Of a stretch of DNA of 11,505 nucleotides, positions 1 to 8,017 are shown one piece after another. The notes beneath the pieces are model-generated. The model was not told the DNA's origin. It ran no database searches and saw nothing but the letters and a program-made list of their open reading frames with translations. The position numbers and the translations under genes were made by a program. Origin of the DNA: Candidatus Zymogenus sp. (GTDB lineage: Bacteria; Desulfobacterota; Zymogenia; Zymogenales; Zymogenaceae); NCBI GenBank assembly GCA_030613285.1, contig JAUWME010000031.1:1-11505 (forward strand), read 5' to 3'. How positions within the stretch are numbered: position 1 is the stretch's first letter; each line of letters begins with the position of its first letter.

Positions 1-1
1 G

Positions 2-127
2 CAGTCGGAGGGGGGGGTGGAAAAAACCTACCAAGGGAGCGCACTGACACTCATTTTCCCGGTTACATTTACGGGTAAAAAACACGATATTGGGATTACA
101 ATTTCCGTTTCGGAGCTGTCTCGATAA
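2..127 (+). CDS. C-terminal 41 residues of an unrecognised protein (5' end outside window)
   Basis: The frame starting at base 2 is open from the window edge to a TAA at 125-127. It reads as ordinary protein, with alternating hydrophobic residues (ALTLIFPVTFTG, then DIGITISVSELSR) that predict two or more beta strands at the very C terminus. The following gene starts 19 bp after the stop with its Shine-Dalgarno in that gap, the spacing expected inside an operon, so this is probably the gene before the glycogen cluster. I do not recognise the family. With only 41 residues visible, chance openness cannot be excluded, although the operon-like spacing and residue pattern favour a real gene end. 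Confidence 0.55.
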   Translation, partial: QSEGGVEKTYQGSALTLIFPVTFTGKKHDIGITISVSELSR

Positions 128-146
128 CGGAAGGGGAGAAAAGAAA

Positions 147-1904
147 ATGAAAAATGAAAAATCTGAAGATAGTGGAACCGTGGGAGCATTCACCTTTGTT
201 CTCCACTCACACCTCCCCTACGTGCTGTTTCACGGGCAGTGGCCACACGGAACAGATTGGCTCTTTGAGGCCGCAGCGGAGACCTACGTTCCCCTTTTAA
301 ACACCTTTAACCGCCTTGTATCGGAGGGGATAAAACCCAAAGTGACCATCGGGATAACCCCAATTCTTGCAGAGCAGCTCACCTCCGCCATCTTCAAAGA
401 CAGTTTTGTGTCCTACCTCAAAGACAAGATCAAAATCTCCGAAAACGACATCGAAGATTTTACCCGGCGGGGTGAGGACAATCTTAGGCGTACTGCAGAG
501 GGGTGGAAGACATTCTACACTGAGATTTTTAATAGCTTCAAGGCAAGTTATAACCTTGATATCATAGGGGAATTTGCGAGGCTCCAAGACAAAGGGGCAC
601 TGGAAATTATCACCTGCGCTGCCACCCACGGGTACCTCCCCCTTCTCGGTTATGATCAAGCCGTTCGGGCACAGGTAAGGCTTGGCGTCCAAACATACAA
701 AAAGCATTTTGGAAAAGCCCCCAAGGGCATCTGGCTTCCGGAGTGTGCCTACAGGCCGTCCTATTTCTGGGAGTTCCCTGTAGAAAACAGTGGAGCGGGG
801 TACATGAGGGCCGGCGTTGAGGAGATTTTAAACGAGGAAGGAATTGATTATTTCATCATAGATTCTCATCTCTTGGAGGGCGGACAGGCCATCGGGGCCT
901 ACCTCGATCGTTTCGGGGGATTAAAAGATATTTGGGATCGATTTGCCACAGAGTATAAAGACACCGAAGTGGATGAACCCCGTCCCCCCTACAAACCATA
1001 CATGGTGGTATCTCCCGATGGAAAAGGCAAAAAGGAGGGGGCTTCCGTCTTCACACGCGACCCGAAGACTGCAATGGTGGTCTGGAGTGGCGAGCACGGC
1101 TACCCAGGAGACAGCAGCTACCTCGATTTTCATAAAAAACATTTCCCCGGCGGAAACCGCTACTGGAAGGTCACCGGCCCAAAGGTGGACCTTGGAGACA
1201 AGGAGATATACGAGCCGAATGATGTCCCTGAAAGATTGAAAGAAAACGCCACGCACTTTGTGAGCCTTGTAAAGGAGACGTTGAAAGAGTACAGGGACAA
1301 TTTTGGGGAGCCGGGAATCATCACCGCACCCTACGACACAGAGCTGTTCGGTCACTGGTGGTTTGAAGGGCCAACGTTTGTCTATAATGTCCTAAAAGAG
1401 CTTGCGACCGATCCCGAAGTCCAGCTTACTACCCTCTCTGAATATTATATGGAACACCCCCCAAAAAAGTCGGTATCTATCCCGGAAGGCTCCTGGGGTG
1501 AGGGAGGATTTCACTGGATATGGTTTAATGACTGGACACGCTGGACGTGGAAACACATCTATGAGGTTGAAGAAAAAATGGTGGAACTTTCCACCAAATA
1601 TGCCGACACAGATGATCCGGGGCTCAAAAAGCTTTTGAACCAGATGGGGAGAGAGCTTCTGTTGATGGAGAGTTCTGACTGGCAGTTTTTGATCTCCACC
1701 TGGGCCGCCCGGGACTACGCAGAGATGCGTTTTTCGGAACACTACAACGATTTTAAGAAGCTATTGAAAATAACAGAATTAGTAATACATGGTGAAGAGC
1801 CAAGCACGGGAGACTGGGAACTTTTGGGAGACATTGAAAAGAAAGACCCCCCCTTTCCCGATATTGATGTCTCCCTCTGGGGAAAAAGAAAAGGAGAAGT
1901 CTAA
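147..1904 (+). CDS. GH57 1,4-alpha-glucan branching enzyme
   Basis: Glycoside hydrolase family 57 enzyme (585 aa) that cuts alpha-1,4-glucan and transfers the piece to form alpha-1,6 branches; cytoplasmic, no signal peptide. The N-terminal motif HSHLPY (H20, H22) opens the barrel. GIWLPECAY carries the likely nucleophile E199, and TAPYDTELFGHWW carries the likely acid/base D397. Tryptophans W38, W313, W450 and W459 match those needed for branching in Thermococcus kodakarensis TK1436 (W28, W270, W407, W416 from memory), and W313-D397-W450-W459 have identical spacing. About 27 extra residues lie between E199 and W313. The ATG at 147 is chosen because AAGGGGAG sits just upstream at 131-138; a TTG at 90 would overlap the preceding coding frame. 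The stop overlaps the next start (TAATG). An alpha-amylase role is the alternative, but the tryptophan set and glgA nearby favour branching. Confidence 0.9.
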   Translation: MKNEKSEDSGTVGAFTFVLHSHLPYVLFHGQWPHGTDWLFEAAAETYVPLLNTFNRLVSEGIKPKVTIGITPILAEQLTSAIFKDSFVSYLKDKIKISENDIEDFTRRGEDNLRRTAEGWKTFYTEIFNSFKASYNLDIIGEFARLQDKGALEIITCAATHGYLPLLGYDQAVRAQVRLGVQTYKKHFGKAPKGIWLPECAYRPSYFWEFPVENSGAGYMRAGVEEILNEEGIDYFIIDSHLLEGGQAIGAYLDRFGGLKDIWDRFATEYKDTEVDEPRPPYKPYMVVSPDGKGKKEGASVFTRDPKTAMVVWSGEHGYPGDSSYLDFHKKHFPGGNRYWKVTGPKVDLGDKEIYEPNDVPERLKENATHFVSLVKETLKEYRDNFGEPGIITAPYDTELFGHWWFEGPTFVYNVLKELATDPEVQLTTLSEYYMEHPPKKSVSIPEGSWGEGGFHWIWFNDWTRWTWKHIYEVEEKMVELSTKYADTDDPGLKKLLNQMGRELLLMESSDWQFLISTWAARDYAEMRFSEHYNDFKKLLKITELVIHGEEPSTGDWELLGDIEKKDPPFPDIDVSLWGKRKGEV

Positions 1905-2914
1905 TGCCAGAATTGAGAAAAGACCCCATCGTGGAAAGATGGGTAATTATATCTACGGAGCGGGGAAAAAGACCCGGCGATTTTGAGGAAGAGACCGACG
2001 TTAGGAAGGGTGGATTTTGCCCGTTTGATCCGGGAAATGAAGACAAGACCCCCAAAGAAGTCATGGCGTTGAGGGACGAAGGGACTGCCCCCGATACCCC
2101 CGGTTGGTCTTTGAGGGTTGTCCCAAACAAGTTCCCGGCGTTGATGGTAGAGGGAGAACTTGGCCGCAGGGGCGACGGGCTTTATGACAAGATGAACGGT
2201 GTGGGCGCCCACGAGGTTATCATTGAAACAACCGATCACAATGAAGACCTTGCAGATATGCCTCTAAATAGATTCACCGACGTAATGGTCGCATACAAGG
2301 AGAGAATTAACGACCTGAAAAAAGACAGTCGCTTTCGCTTTGCCATGATCTTTAAGAACCACGGCCGCGTTGCGGGGGCATCTCTGGAACATTCCCACAG
2401 TCAGTTGATTGCACTGCCTGAGGTACCCAGCCGAGTGGAGCGGGAGATTGAAGGGGCAAAGCGTTTCTATTCTTACAAGGAGCGATGCATCTTTTGCGAC
2501 ATAGTAACCCAAGAACTCTCTGAGAGGTCACGGCTTGTGACAGAAAACCCGACCTTTTTGGCCATCGCCCCTTATGCGCCACGTTTTCCCTTCGAGACAT
2601 GGATATTACCAAAACAGCATATGCCCCGCTACGAAGACGGCCCAAGAGAAATCTATGAATCTTTGGCACAAATATTGGGGGAGGTGTTACAAAGACTCAA
2701 CAAGGCACTAAAAAACCCACCCTACAACTACATCCTCCACACATCGCCCTTTAACGATCCCCACATCGGGGACGTAAGCCACTTCTACCACTGGCACATC
2801 GAGGTAATGCCGAGGCTGACAAAAATTGCCGGGTTTGAGTGGGGTTCCGGTTTTTACATAAACCCGACCCCCCCTGAAGATGCCGCCCGTTTTTTAAGAG
2901 AGGTTCAACTATGA
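1904..2914 (+). CDS. galT: GalT-type hexose-1-phosphate nucleotidyltransferase
   Basis: A 336-aa member of the galactose-1-phosphate uridylyltransferase branch of the HIT superfamily, which moves a nucleotidyl group between sugar phosphates through a histidine intermediate. The active-site motif is H163-S-H165-S-Q167, matching HPHGQ of Escherichia coli GalT almost residue for residue (nucleophile H166, Q168). The second-half H296-W-H298 also matches, and a CxxC pair is at C195/C198. The first zinc site is altered: the usual CPFC reads CPFD (C39, D42), with H103 and H163 as the other probable ligands. The gene overlaps its neighbours at both ends (TAATG at the start, ATGA with glgA). Lying between a branching enzyme and glycogen synthase, it may act on ADP- or UDP-glucose, for example as an ADP-glucose phosphorylase-like enzyme, rather than in galactose use. 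Family assignment is secure; substrate is inferred. Confidence 0.85.
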   Translation: MPELRKDPIVERWVIISTERGKRPGDFEEETDVRKGGFCPFDPGNEDKTPKEVMALRDEGTAPDTPGWSLRVVPNKFPALMVEGELGRRGDGLYDKMNGVGAHEVIIETTDHNEDLADMPLNRFTDVMVAYKERINDLKKDSRFRFAMIFKNHGRVAGASLEHSHSQLIALPEVPSRVEREIEGAKRFYSYKERCIFCDIVTQELSERSRLVTENPTFLAIAPYAPRFPFETWILPKQHMPRYEDGPREIYESLAQILGEVLQRLNKALKNPPYNYILHTSPFNDPHIGDVSHFYHWHIEVMPRLTKIAGFEWGSGFYINPTPPEDAARFLREVQL

Positions 2915-4371
2915 AGATTGCCATTGTATCATCGGAAGCTGTACCCTTTGCTAAGACCGGAGGACTGGCAGATGTTGCTGGGGCATTGCCCGCAGAGCTT
3001 GTCAACATGGGACACGATGTCAGGCTTATCATTCCAAAATACAAATCTGTAGAAGAAAAGGGGTTCAAACTTAAAAAGATTGAAGGGGATTTTACCGTCC
3101 CATTGGGAGAAAGGGTGGTCAAGGGGGGTGTTCTCGAAACGACAGAGAACAATGTCAAGACGCTCCTTATTGAAAACGATGAATTTTTTATGCGAGACGA
3201 GCTCTACAAAGATAAAAACACGGGAGATGATTACAGTGACAATGCTTCGAGATTTATATTTTTTTCTCGTGGCGTCCTCTCAGCACTAAAACTCATAAAT
3301 TTCAAACCCGACATCATCCACGTCAATGACTGGCAGAGCGCCCTTATCCCCCTCTACCTAAAATCCATTTTTAAGGACGATGCCCACTTTAAAAAAACCT
3401 CCACTGTCCTCACTGTACACAATCTTGGATACCAAGGTATCTTCTGGCACCACGATATGCCGCTAATAGGCGTCGGGTGGGAATATTACACGCCCGAAGG
3501 AATAGAGTTTTATGACAAGATAAATTTTTTGAAGGCGGGAATCGTCTTTTCTGACGTCATCAACACCGTGAGCAAAAAGTACGCGGAGCAGATACAGACA
3601 AATGAAGACGGGTTTGGTCTTGACGGTGTGTTGAGAAAGAGGCAAAATGACCTCTTCGGAATCATAAACGGGATAGACTATGATGAATGGAATCCTGAAA
3701 TCGATACCTTTATTGCCAAAAACTATTCCGTAAAAGATACATCGGGTAAAGCCGAAAATAAATGCGCTCTCTTAAAGAAATTTTACCTCCCCGAAAAATT
3801 GGATGTTCCATTAATCGGGATAATTTCTCGGCTTGCCGACCAAAAGGGCTTTGACATCCTTGCCGACGCCATGGAGGAACTGATGTCCATGGAGCTTAAG
3901 ATGGTAATCCTCGGCACGGGAGAGAAAAAATTCCATCTGCTTTTGACAGAGCTCGGTAAAAAGCACCCCACAAAGTTGGGGATAAAGCTAACTTACGACA
4001 ACCATCTGGCGCATCTTATTGAGGCGGGATCAGACATCTTCCTGATGCCCTCCCGTTACGAGCCTTGCGGATTGAACCAGATGATGAGTATGCGATATGG
4101 CACGGTGCCGGTGGTCAGGGCAACCGGTGGTCTTGATGACACAATCTCTGAGTTCAACGAGAAGAGCGGAGAAGGAAACGGGATAAAATTCACTAATTAT
4201 GATGCCGCCACATTAGTATCTGCAGTTACGAGAGCACTTTCACTGTACGGCAAAAAGACCCAGTGGAAAAAGATGATGAAAAACGGCATGACAACCGATT
4301 TTTCGTGGCGCGCCTCGGCAAAAGAATATGAAAATCTCTACAAGAGGGCGATAAAGAAACACCTTCAATAA
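2911..4371 (+). CDS. glgA: glycogen synthase (GT5)
   Basis: Bacterial-type glycogen synthase (486 aa, normal length), which transfers glucose from ADP-glucose to the non-reducing end of an alpha-1,4-glucan in the cytoplasm. The N-terminal KTGGLADV motif (K15, G17, G18) binds the nucleotide sugar. H170 lies in VHNLGYQG. R307 and K312 in SRLADQKG have the same spacing as catalytic R300/K305 of E. coli GlgA, and E384 in SRYEPCGLNQ corresponds to E377. The fold is GT-B, N-terminal domain to about residue 250 and C-terminal domain after it. The start ATG overlaps the galT stop by 4 bp, implying translational coupling. A 47-bp gap follows before the kinase gene, with no convincing terminator, so read-through is likely. 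Confidence 0.96.
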   Translation: MKIAIVSSEAVPFAKTGGLADVAGALPAELVNMGHDVRLIIPKYKSVEEKGFKLKKIEGDFTVPLGERVVKGGVLETTENNVKTLLIENDEFFMRDELYKDKNTGDDYSDNASRFIFFSRGVLSALKLINFKPDIIHVNDWQSALIPLYLKSIFKDDAHFKKTSTVLTVHNLGYQGIFWHHDMPLIGVGWEYYTPEGIEFYDKINFLKAGIVFSDVINTVSKKYAEQIQTNEDGFGLDGVLRKRQNDLFGIINGIDYDEWNPEIDTFIAKNYSVKDTSGKAENKCALLKKFYLPEKLDVPLIGIISRLADQKGFDILADAMEELMSMELKMVILGTGEKKFHLLLTELGKKHPTKLGIKLTYDNHLAHLIEAGSDIFLMPSRYEPCGLNQMMSMRYGTVPVVRATGGLDDTISEFNEKSGEGNGIKFTNYDAATLVSAVTRALSLYGKKTQWKKMMKNGMTTDFSWRASAKEYENLYKRAIKKHLQ

Positions 4372-4418
4372 TTGAATAAACTCAACAAAGAGACCACCCT
4401 TTAGATGAGGTTTTTAAT

Positions 4419-7088
4419 ATGACGGACATCCCATCCCTAAAGATTGCGGGGGTCTTGAAAAATTTTCCCGAACCTATGTTTATCACAGACAGGGACGGGT
4501 TTATTCTTTTCCAAAATGTTGCAGCTGTAAAGACAACGGGATATACAGAAAGTGAGATGTTGGGACTTCCAATCTTCAGATTGATTTCTGAAGAACACAA
4601 GGAGTTACTAAAAGAAGAACTTGAAAGGATCATTACTCAAGGAAGTTCTTCGTCTCTTAGGGTAAACTTGACGGTAAAAGACGGCACCAAACTCCATGTC
4701 AACTTCACTCTTTCTCTCATCACAACAGATGGCGATGAAGATGGGGCTGGTGGGGCCTGTCTCTTTTTTATCAAAAGTTTCTCCCCCCCTACCCTTTCTA
4801 CCACAGATGAAAGTTCAATCCATTTTCTAATAGCCACCCTAAACGTCCTAAAGGAAGGAGTGGTTATAACAGACCTTACGGGCAAGATTTCCTTTGCCAA
4901 CCCCATGGCCGAATCTATGTTTGCCTATGCAACAGATCAACTGGCGGGACTAAACCTCAAGGTTTTATTTCCCCCCATCGACAAAAAAGACATCAGTGGG
5001 GAGATAATTGAAAAGACCCTTAGTGGGCAATGGGAAGGGGAACTTGTTGCCACAAAGAAGGATGACAACAAAATCAAAGTAAGGCTCGCAACAATAATTA
5101 TCCGAGATTCACACAACAACCCATCACTAATAATTTGCGTCATTCAGGACATCTCAAAAGAGATTGAGCTGCAAAGGAAACTGGTTCATATCAACAAAGA
5201 GCTGTCTGCCCTTTATGCTGTGTCCACCACGCTTTCAGAATCGATCGAGATTTCCGAGTTGCTAAACGTAAGCTTGTTCAAGGTGCTTGAGGTTATGGAA
5301 ATGGACAAGGGGATTATCAGAATAGTTGAAGAAGAAACTGGTGATTTGTTACTCAAGGCTCACGTTGGGGTCTCTATTGAATATTTGAGGCAACACGAAC
5401 GAATGCCCAAAGAAGGGAGCATCTCCGGAAGGGTGGCAAAAACAGGGGTTCCATACCTCGCCGACAGAAACATCGAAAGTGACCCCGAAAGGGATGTGGC
5501 CCTGATACGAGAGGGACTCCACCAAACCATTATTATTCCACTTCGTTCAAAAGATAAAACCCTGGGCACGATGTCTGTGGGGGGATACAATCCCCGCACA
5601 TCAACTTTTCAGGACATAAAGCTACTCACCTCCATTGGAAATCTCTTTGGGGTTGCAATCGAAAACGCCCTTATCTTTGAAAAGGCAGATATGCTTTCAA
5701 AAGAGAAAGCCATCAAGATCGTTGAGCTTACCCTTCTATCAGACCTCTCTCACGCACTTATGACCACAATTGAGCTGGACAAACTTCTCTACATCGTTCT
5801 GACTACGGTAACCATGGGTGAGAGCTTTGGTTTTAACCGAGCAGCCCTTTTTCTTGTGGACGAAGATGAGAACTCCATCGTCGGGAGGATGGGCGTGGGG
5901 CCAATCAACAAGGAGGACGCCGGAAGGATTTGGGCTGAGCTCGAAAAGAAGCAATACAAGCTTCAGGAGCTCGTTAAAAATGGTTTTGAAGAGCACGGGT
6001 CGCCCGATTCAATCCAAAACAGGGCTATACAAAGGATAAAAATACCCCTTAGTGATGTCGATGACGTTCTTGTAAAGTCAATTACAGAAAACCGGCCGAT
6101 AATCGTCCGCAACGTCAAGACGAACCCCCACGTTAGTAAAAAAATGACCACGCTTTTAATGGGAGATGAAGAGTTTGCCTGTGTCCCAATTGTTGTCACA
6201 GATAAGCCCCTGGGCGTACTTTTGGTCGATAATGTCTTTAACAGAAAACCTATTGTCGAGGAAGATACAAATCTCCTCTGGGCATTTGCAAATCAGGCAG
6301 GACTTGCCATCCAGAACTCCTTGTTGTACACAAACCTGTCAAAAATAAATCTTGAACTCAGAAAGGCCCAGGCAAAGCTCCTCCAACAGGCAAAGTTGGT
6401 GGGGCTGGGGGAGATGGCCACCGAAATTGCCCACGAGATTAGAAACCCTCTCGTTTCAGTCGGTGGCTTTGCAAGAAAGCTGTCCAAGCATGCTGGCGAC
6501 AACAAAAAGCTCAAACAATACAGCGACATTATTGTAGAAGAGGTAAACAAACTGGAACACACCCTCTTGAACGTCCTGTTGCTGCAACATGAGATACCGC
6601 CAAATTTTGAAGAAGTGGATTTGAATGGAATCATTAGCGACACCTTAAACCTCGTAAAAGCCGATCTTGCCCCAAGAGGGATAGAGCTTGTAATTAACTT
6701 GGAGAACTCTCTCCCAAAAATTGAAGCGGACAGCGCGCAACTGCGTCAGGTCTTTCTGAATCTCACCTACAATGCAATCCAAGCAATGGAAGAGGGCGGG
6801 AGACTCGGCGTTACCACATCCATCGAAGAAGCGTCCCTCGAAGAAGCTAATACAAAAATATATATCAAAACAGTCGTTGAAGATACAGGGGTGGGTGTCC
6901 CAGAAAAATTAATCGAGGAAATATTTAAACCATTCTTCACTACAAAAAGCACGGGTACTGGCCTGGGTCTTGCAATAACCCACAAGATAATCACAAATAA
7001 CGGAGGAAAAATTGAAATCTTAAACAAACCGGAGGGCGGAGCTTCTTTCATCGTAGAAATCCCTGTAAAGCAGGAGAGCGGTGATTAG
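4419..7088 (+). CDS. soluble PAS-PAS-GAF-GAF sensor histidine kinase
   Basis: Large histidine kinase (889 aa) with no membrane segment, so probably a cytoplasmic sensor. Two PAS-like domains (about residues 8-125 and 135-255) are followed by two GAF-like domains (about 278-424 and 448-638). A short coiled linker (KINLELRKAQAKLLQQAKL) leads to the HisKA domain with phospho-acceptor H672 in AHEIRNP. The HATPase domain shows the N box (NLTYN, 781-785), G1 box (DTGVGVP from D822), an F-box-like FKPFFTTKS and the G2 box GTGLGLAI near 846. All catalytic motifs look intact. The ATG follows AGATGAGG at 4403-4410. No response regulator or receiver domain is in the window, so its partner is elsewhere. 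Sitting 47 bp after glgA on the same strand, it may be co-transcribed with the glycogen genes. The ligand sensed is unknown. Confidence 0.92.
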   Translation: MTDIPSLKIAGVLKNFPEPMFITDRDGFILFQNVAAVKTTGYTESEMLGLPIFRLISEEHKELLKEELERIITQGSSSSLRVNLTVKDGTKLHVNFTLSLITTDGDEDGAGGACLFFIKSFSPPTLSTTDESSIHFLIATLNVLKEGVVITDLTGKISFANPMAESMFAYATDQLAGLNLKVLFPPIDKKDISGEIIEKTLSGQWEGELVATKKDDNKIKVRLATIIIRDSHNNPSLIICVIQDISKEIELQRKLVHINKELSALYAVSTTLSESIEISELLNVSLFKVLEVMEMDKGIIRIVEEETGDLLLKAHVGVSIEYLRQHERMPKEGSISGRVAKTGVPYLADRNIESDPERDVALIREGLHQTIIIPLRSKDKTLGTMSVGGYNPRTSTFQDIKLLTSIGNLFGVAIENALIFEKADMLSKEKAIKIVELTLLSDLSHALMTTIELDKLLYIVLTTVTMGESFGFNRAALFLVDEDENSIVGRMGVGPINKEDAGRIWAELEKKQYKLQELVKNGFEEHGSPDSIQNRAIQRIKIPLSDVDDVLVKSITENRPIIVRNVKTNPHVSKKMTTLLMGDEEFACVPIVVTDKPLGVLLVDNVFNRKPIVEEDTNLLWAFANQAGLAIQNSLLYTNLSKINLELRKAQAKLLQQAKLVGLGEMATEIAHEIRNPLVSVGGFARKLSKHAGDNKKLKQYSDIIVEEVNKLEHTLLNVLLLQHEIPPNFEEVDLNGIISDTLNLVKADLAPRGIELVINLENSLPKIEADSAQLRQVFLNLTYNAIQAMEEGGRLGVTTSIEEASLEEANTKIYIKTVVEDTGVGVPEKLIEEIFKPFFTTKSTGTGLGLAITHKIITNNGGKIEILNKPEGGASFIVEIPVKQESGD

Positions 7089-7121
7089 AATCGTTGCCTG
7101 ACAAGAAAGGTACAAACAGAG

Positions 7122-8012
7122 ATGGGACAAGACGGACAGAAAAAATACACAGACAATGAGATAACCGAATCAAATATCGTCTTCCATGACGAATTTGATG
7201 CCGAAATCTACGACTGGAAATGGGGCAAAATGTACGGAGTGGGGGAGATGGAAAAAATCGTATCGGACTACCGTAACTATATGGGGGGGGAACTCGGAAA
7301 GATCGAAAAATATCTTGACATCGGATGCGGGACGGGGGCTGCTGTGGTAAATCTCTCCCTTCTCGACAAGATTGGTGAGGCCCACGGCTCTGACATATCG
7401 ATGGGAATGCTCAATATGTGCAGGAAAAACGCCAATAGCGTCGGGGGCAAAATAACTCTAACCCTCTCCGATGCCCAAAAACTCCCTTACAAAGACAACA
7501 CCTTCGATTTCATCACCTGCCACGCCATCCTTCACCACGTACCCCAGCCAAAGACCGTAATGGATGAAGTCTATCGCCTCCTTAAACCGGGGGGAAAAGC
7601 CCTTGTCTTTGAACCAACAATATATGGCACCGAGCTGACCTTTAAAATAATGCGCTACACTTGGGGAATTCCCTATACAATCCGAGAATGGCTTAAGGGG
7701 AAAAAACCAATCTGGGTAGTAGAGGAACAGTACGTGAACACCCTCGATTCTCCCGTGGACGTTACCACCTTTCATCCCAAGGAGCTTCGGAAAATCGTTG
7801 CCGATATTCCCTTTTCCAAGGCCACCGTTACTACCTACGGTTTTTTGAGCAACTTCACAAAATTCTTCGCCCACTCGATCAGAAACATCAAGCCAATAAA
7901 ATTTATCTTCGATAAAATCATTGCAATCTTAACCTGCTTGGATGATGGAATCTTAAAAAAAGTTGTGCCAGAAACCCTCTATTTTCAAGCTGTCATCTAC
8001 GTAAAAAAGTAA
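7122..8012 (+). CDS. class I SAM-dependent methyltransferase (Methyltransf_11 type)
   Basis: A 296-aa protein with a standard Rossmann-type methyltransferase core. Motif I is LDIGCGTG (residues 65-72), the post-I acidic residue is D91 in GSDIS, the motif around residues 110-139 reads SDAQKLPY then FDFITCHAILHH, and motif III-like RLLKPGGKALVFEP follows. This resembles UbiE/COQ5-like and Methyltransf_11 enzymes, which methylate small molecules or lipids. The C-terminal third (about 170-296) is family-specific, with aromatic and hydrophobic stretches but no clear transmembrane helix. It starts 33 bp after the kinase stop with AGAAAGG at 7104-7110, a rather long spacing. The next methyltransferase begins 5 bp after its stop, so the two are probably made together. 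The substrate cannot be told from sequence. Confidence 0.88.
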   Translation: MGQDGQKKYTDNEITESNIVFHDEFDAEIYDWKWGKMYGVGEMEKIVSDYRNYMGGELGKIEKYLDIGCGTGAAVVNLSLLDKIGEAHGSDISMGMLNMCRKNANSVGGKITLTLSDAQKLPYKDNTFDFITCHAILHHVPQPKTVMDEVYRLLKPGGKALVFEPTIYGTELTFKIMRYTWGIPYTIREWLKGKKPIWVVEEQYVNTLDSPVDVTTFHPKELRKIVADIPFSKATVTTYGFLSNFTKFFAHSIRNIKPIKFIFDKIIAILTCLDDGILKKVVPETLYFQAVIYVKK

Positions 8013-8017
8013 CGACT

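Noticed and set aside
54..80. Hairpin-like TTTTCCCG...CGGGTAAAA
   Set aside because: The stem has a bulge, no T run follows on either strand, and it falls within the likely upstream coding frame.
90..146. Longer GH57 start at a TTG (base 90)
   Set aside because: It has no Shine-Dalgarno, adds residues unlike the family N terminus and overlaps the likely upstream coding frame; the ATG at 147 has AAGGGGAG in place.
921..1355. Minus-strand open frame inside the GH57 gene
   Set aside because: It is opposite the conserved GH57 catalytic region, with no ribosome site and no family likeness.
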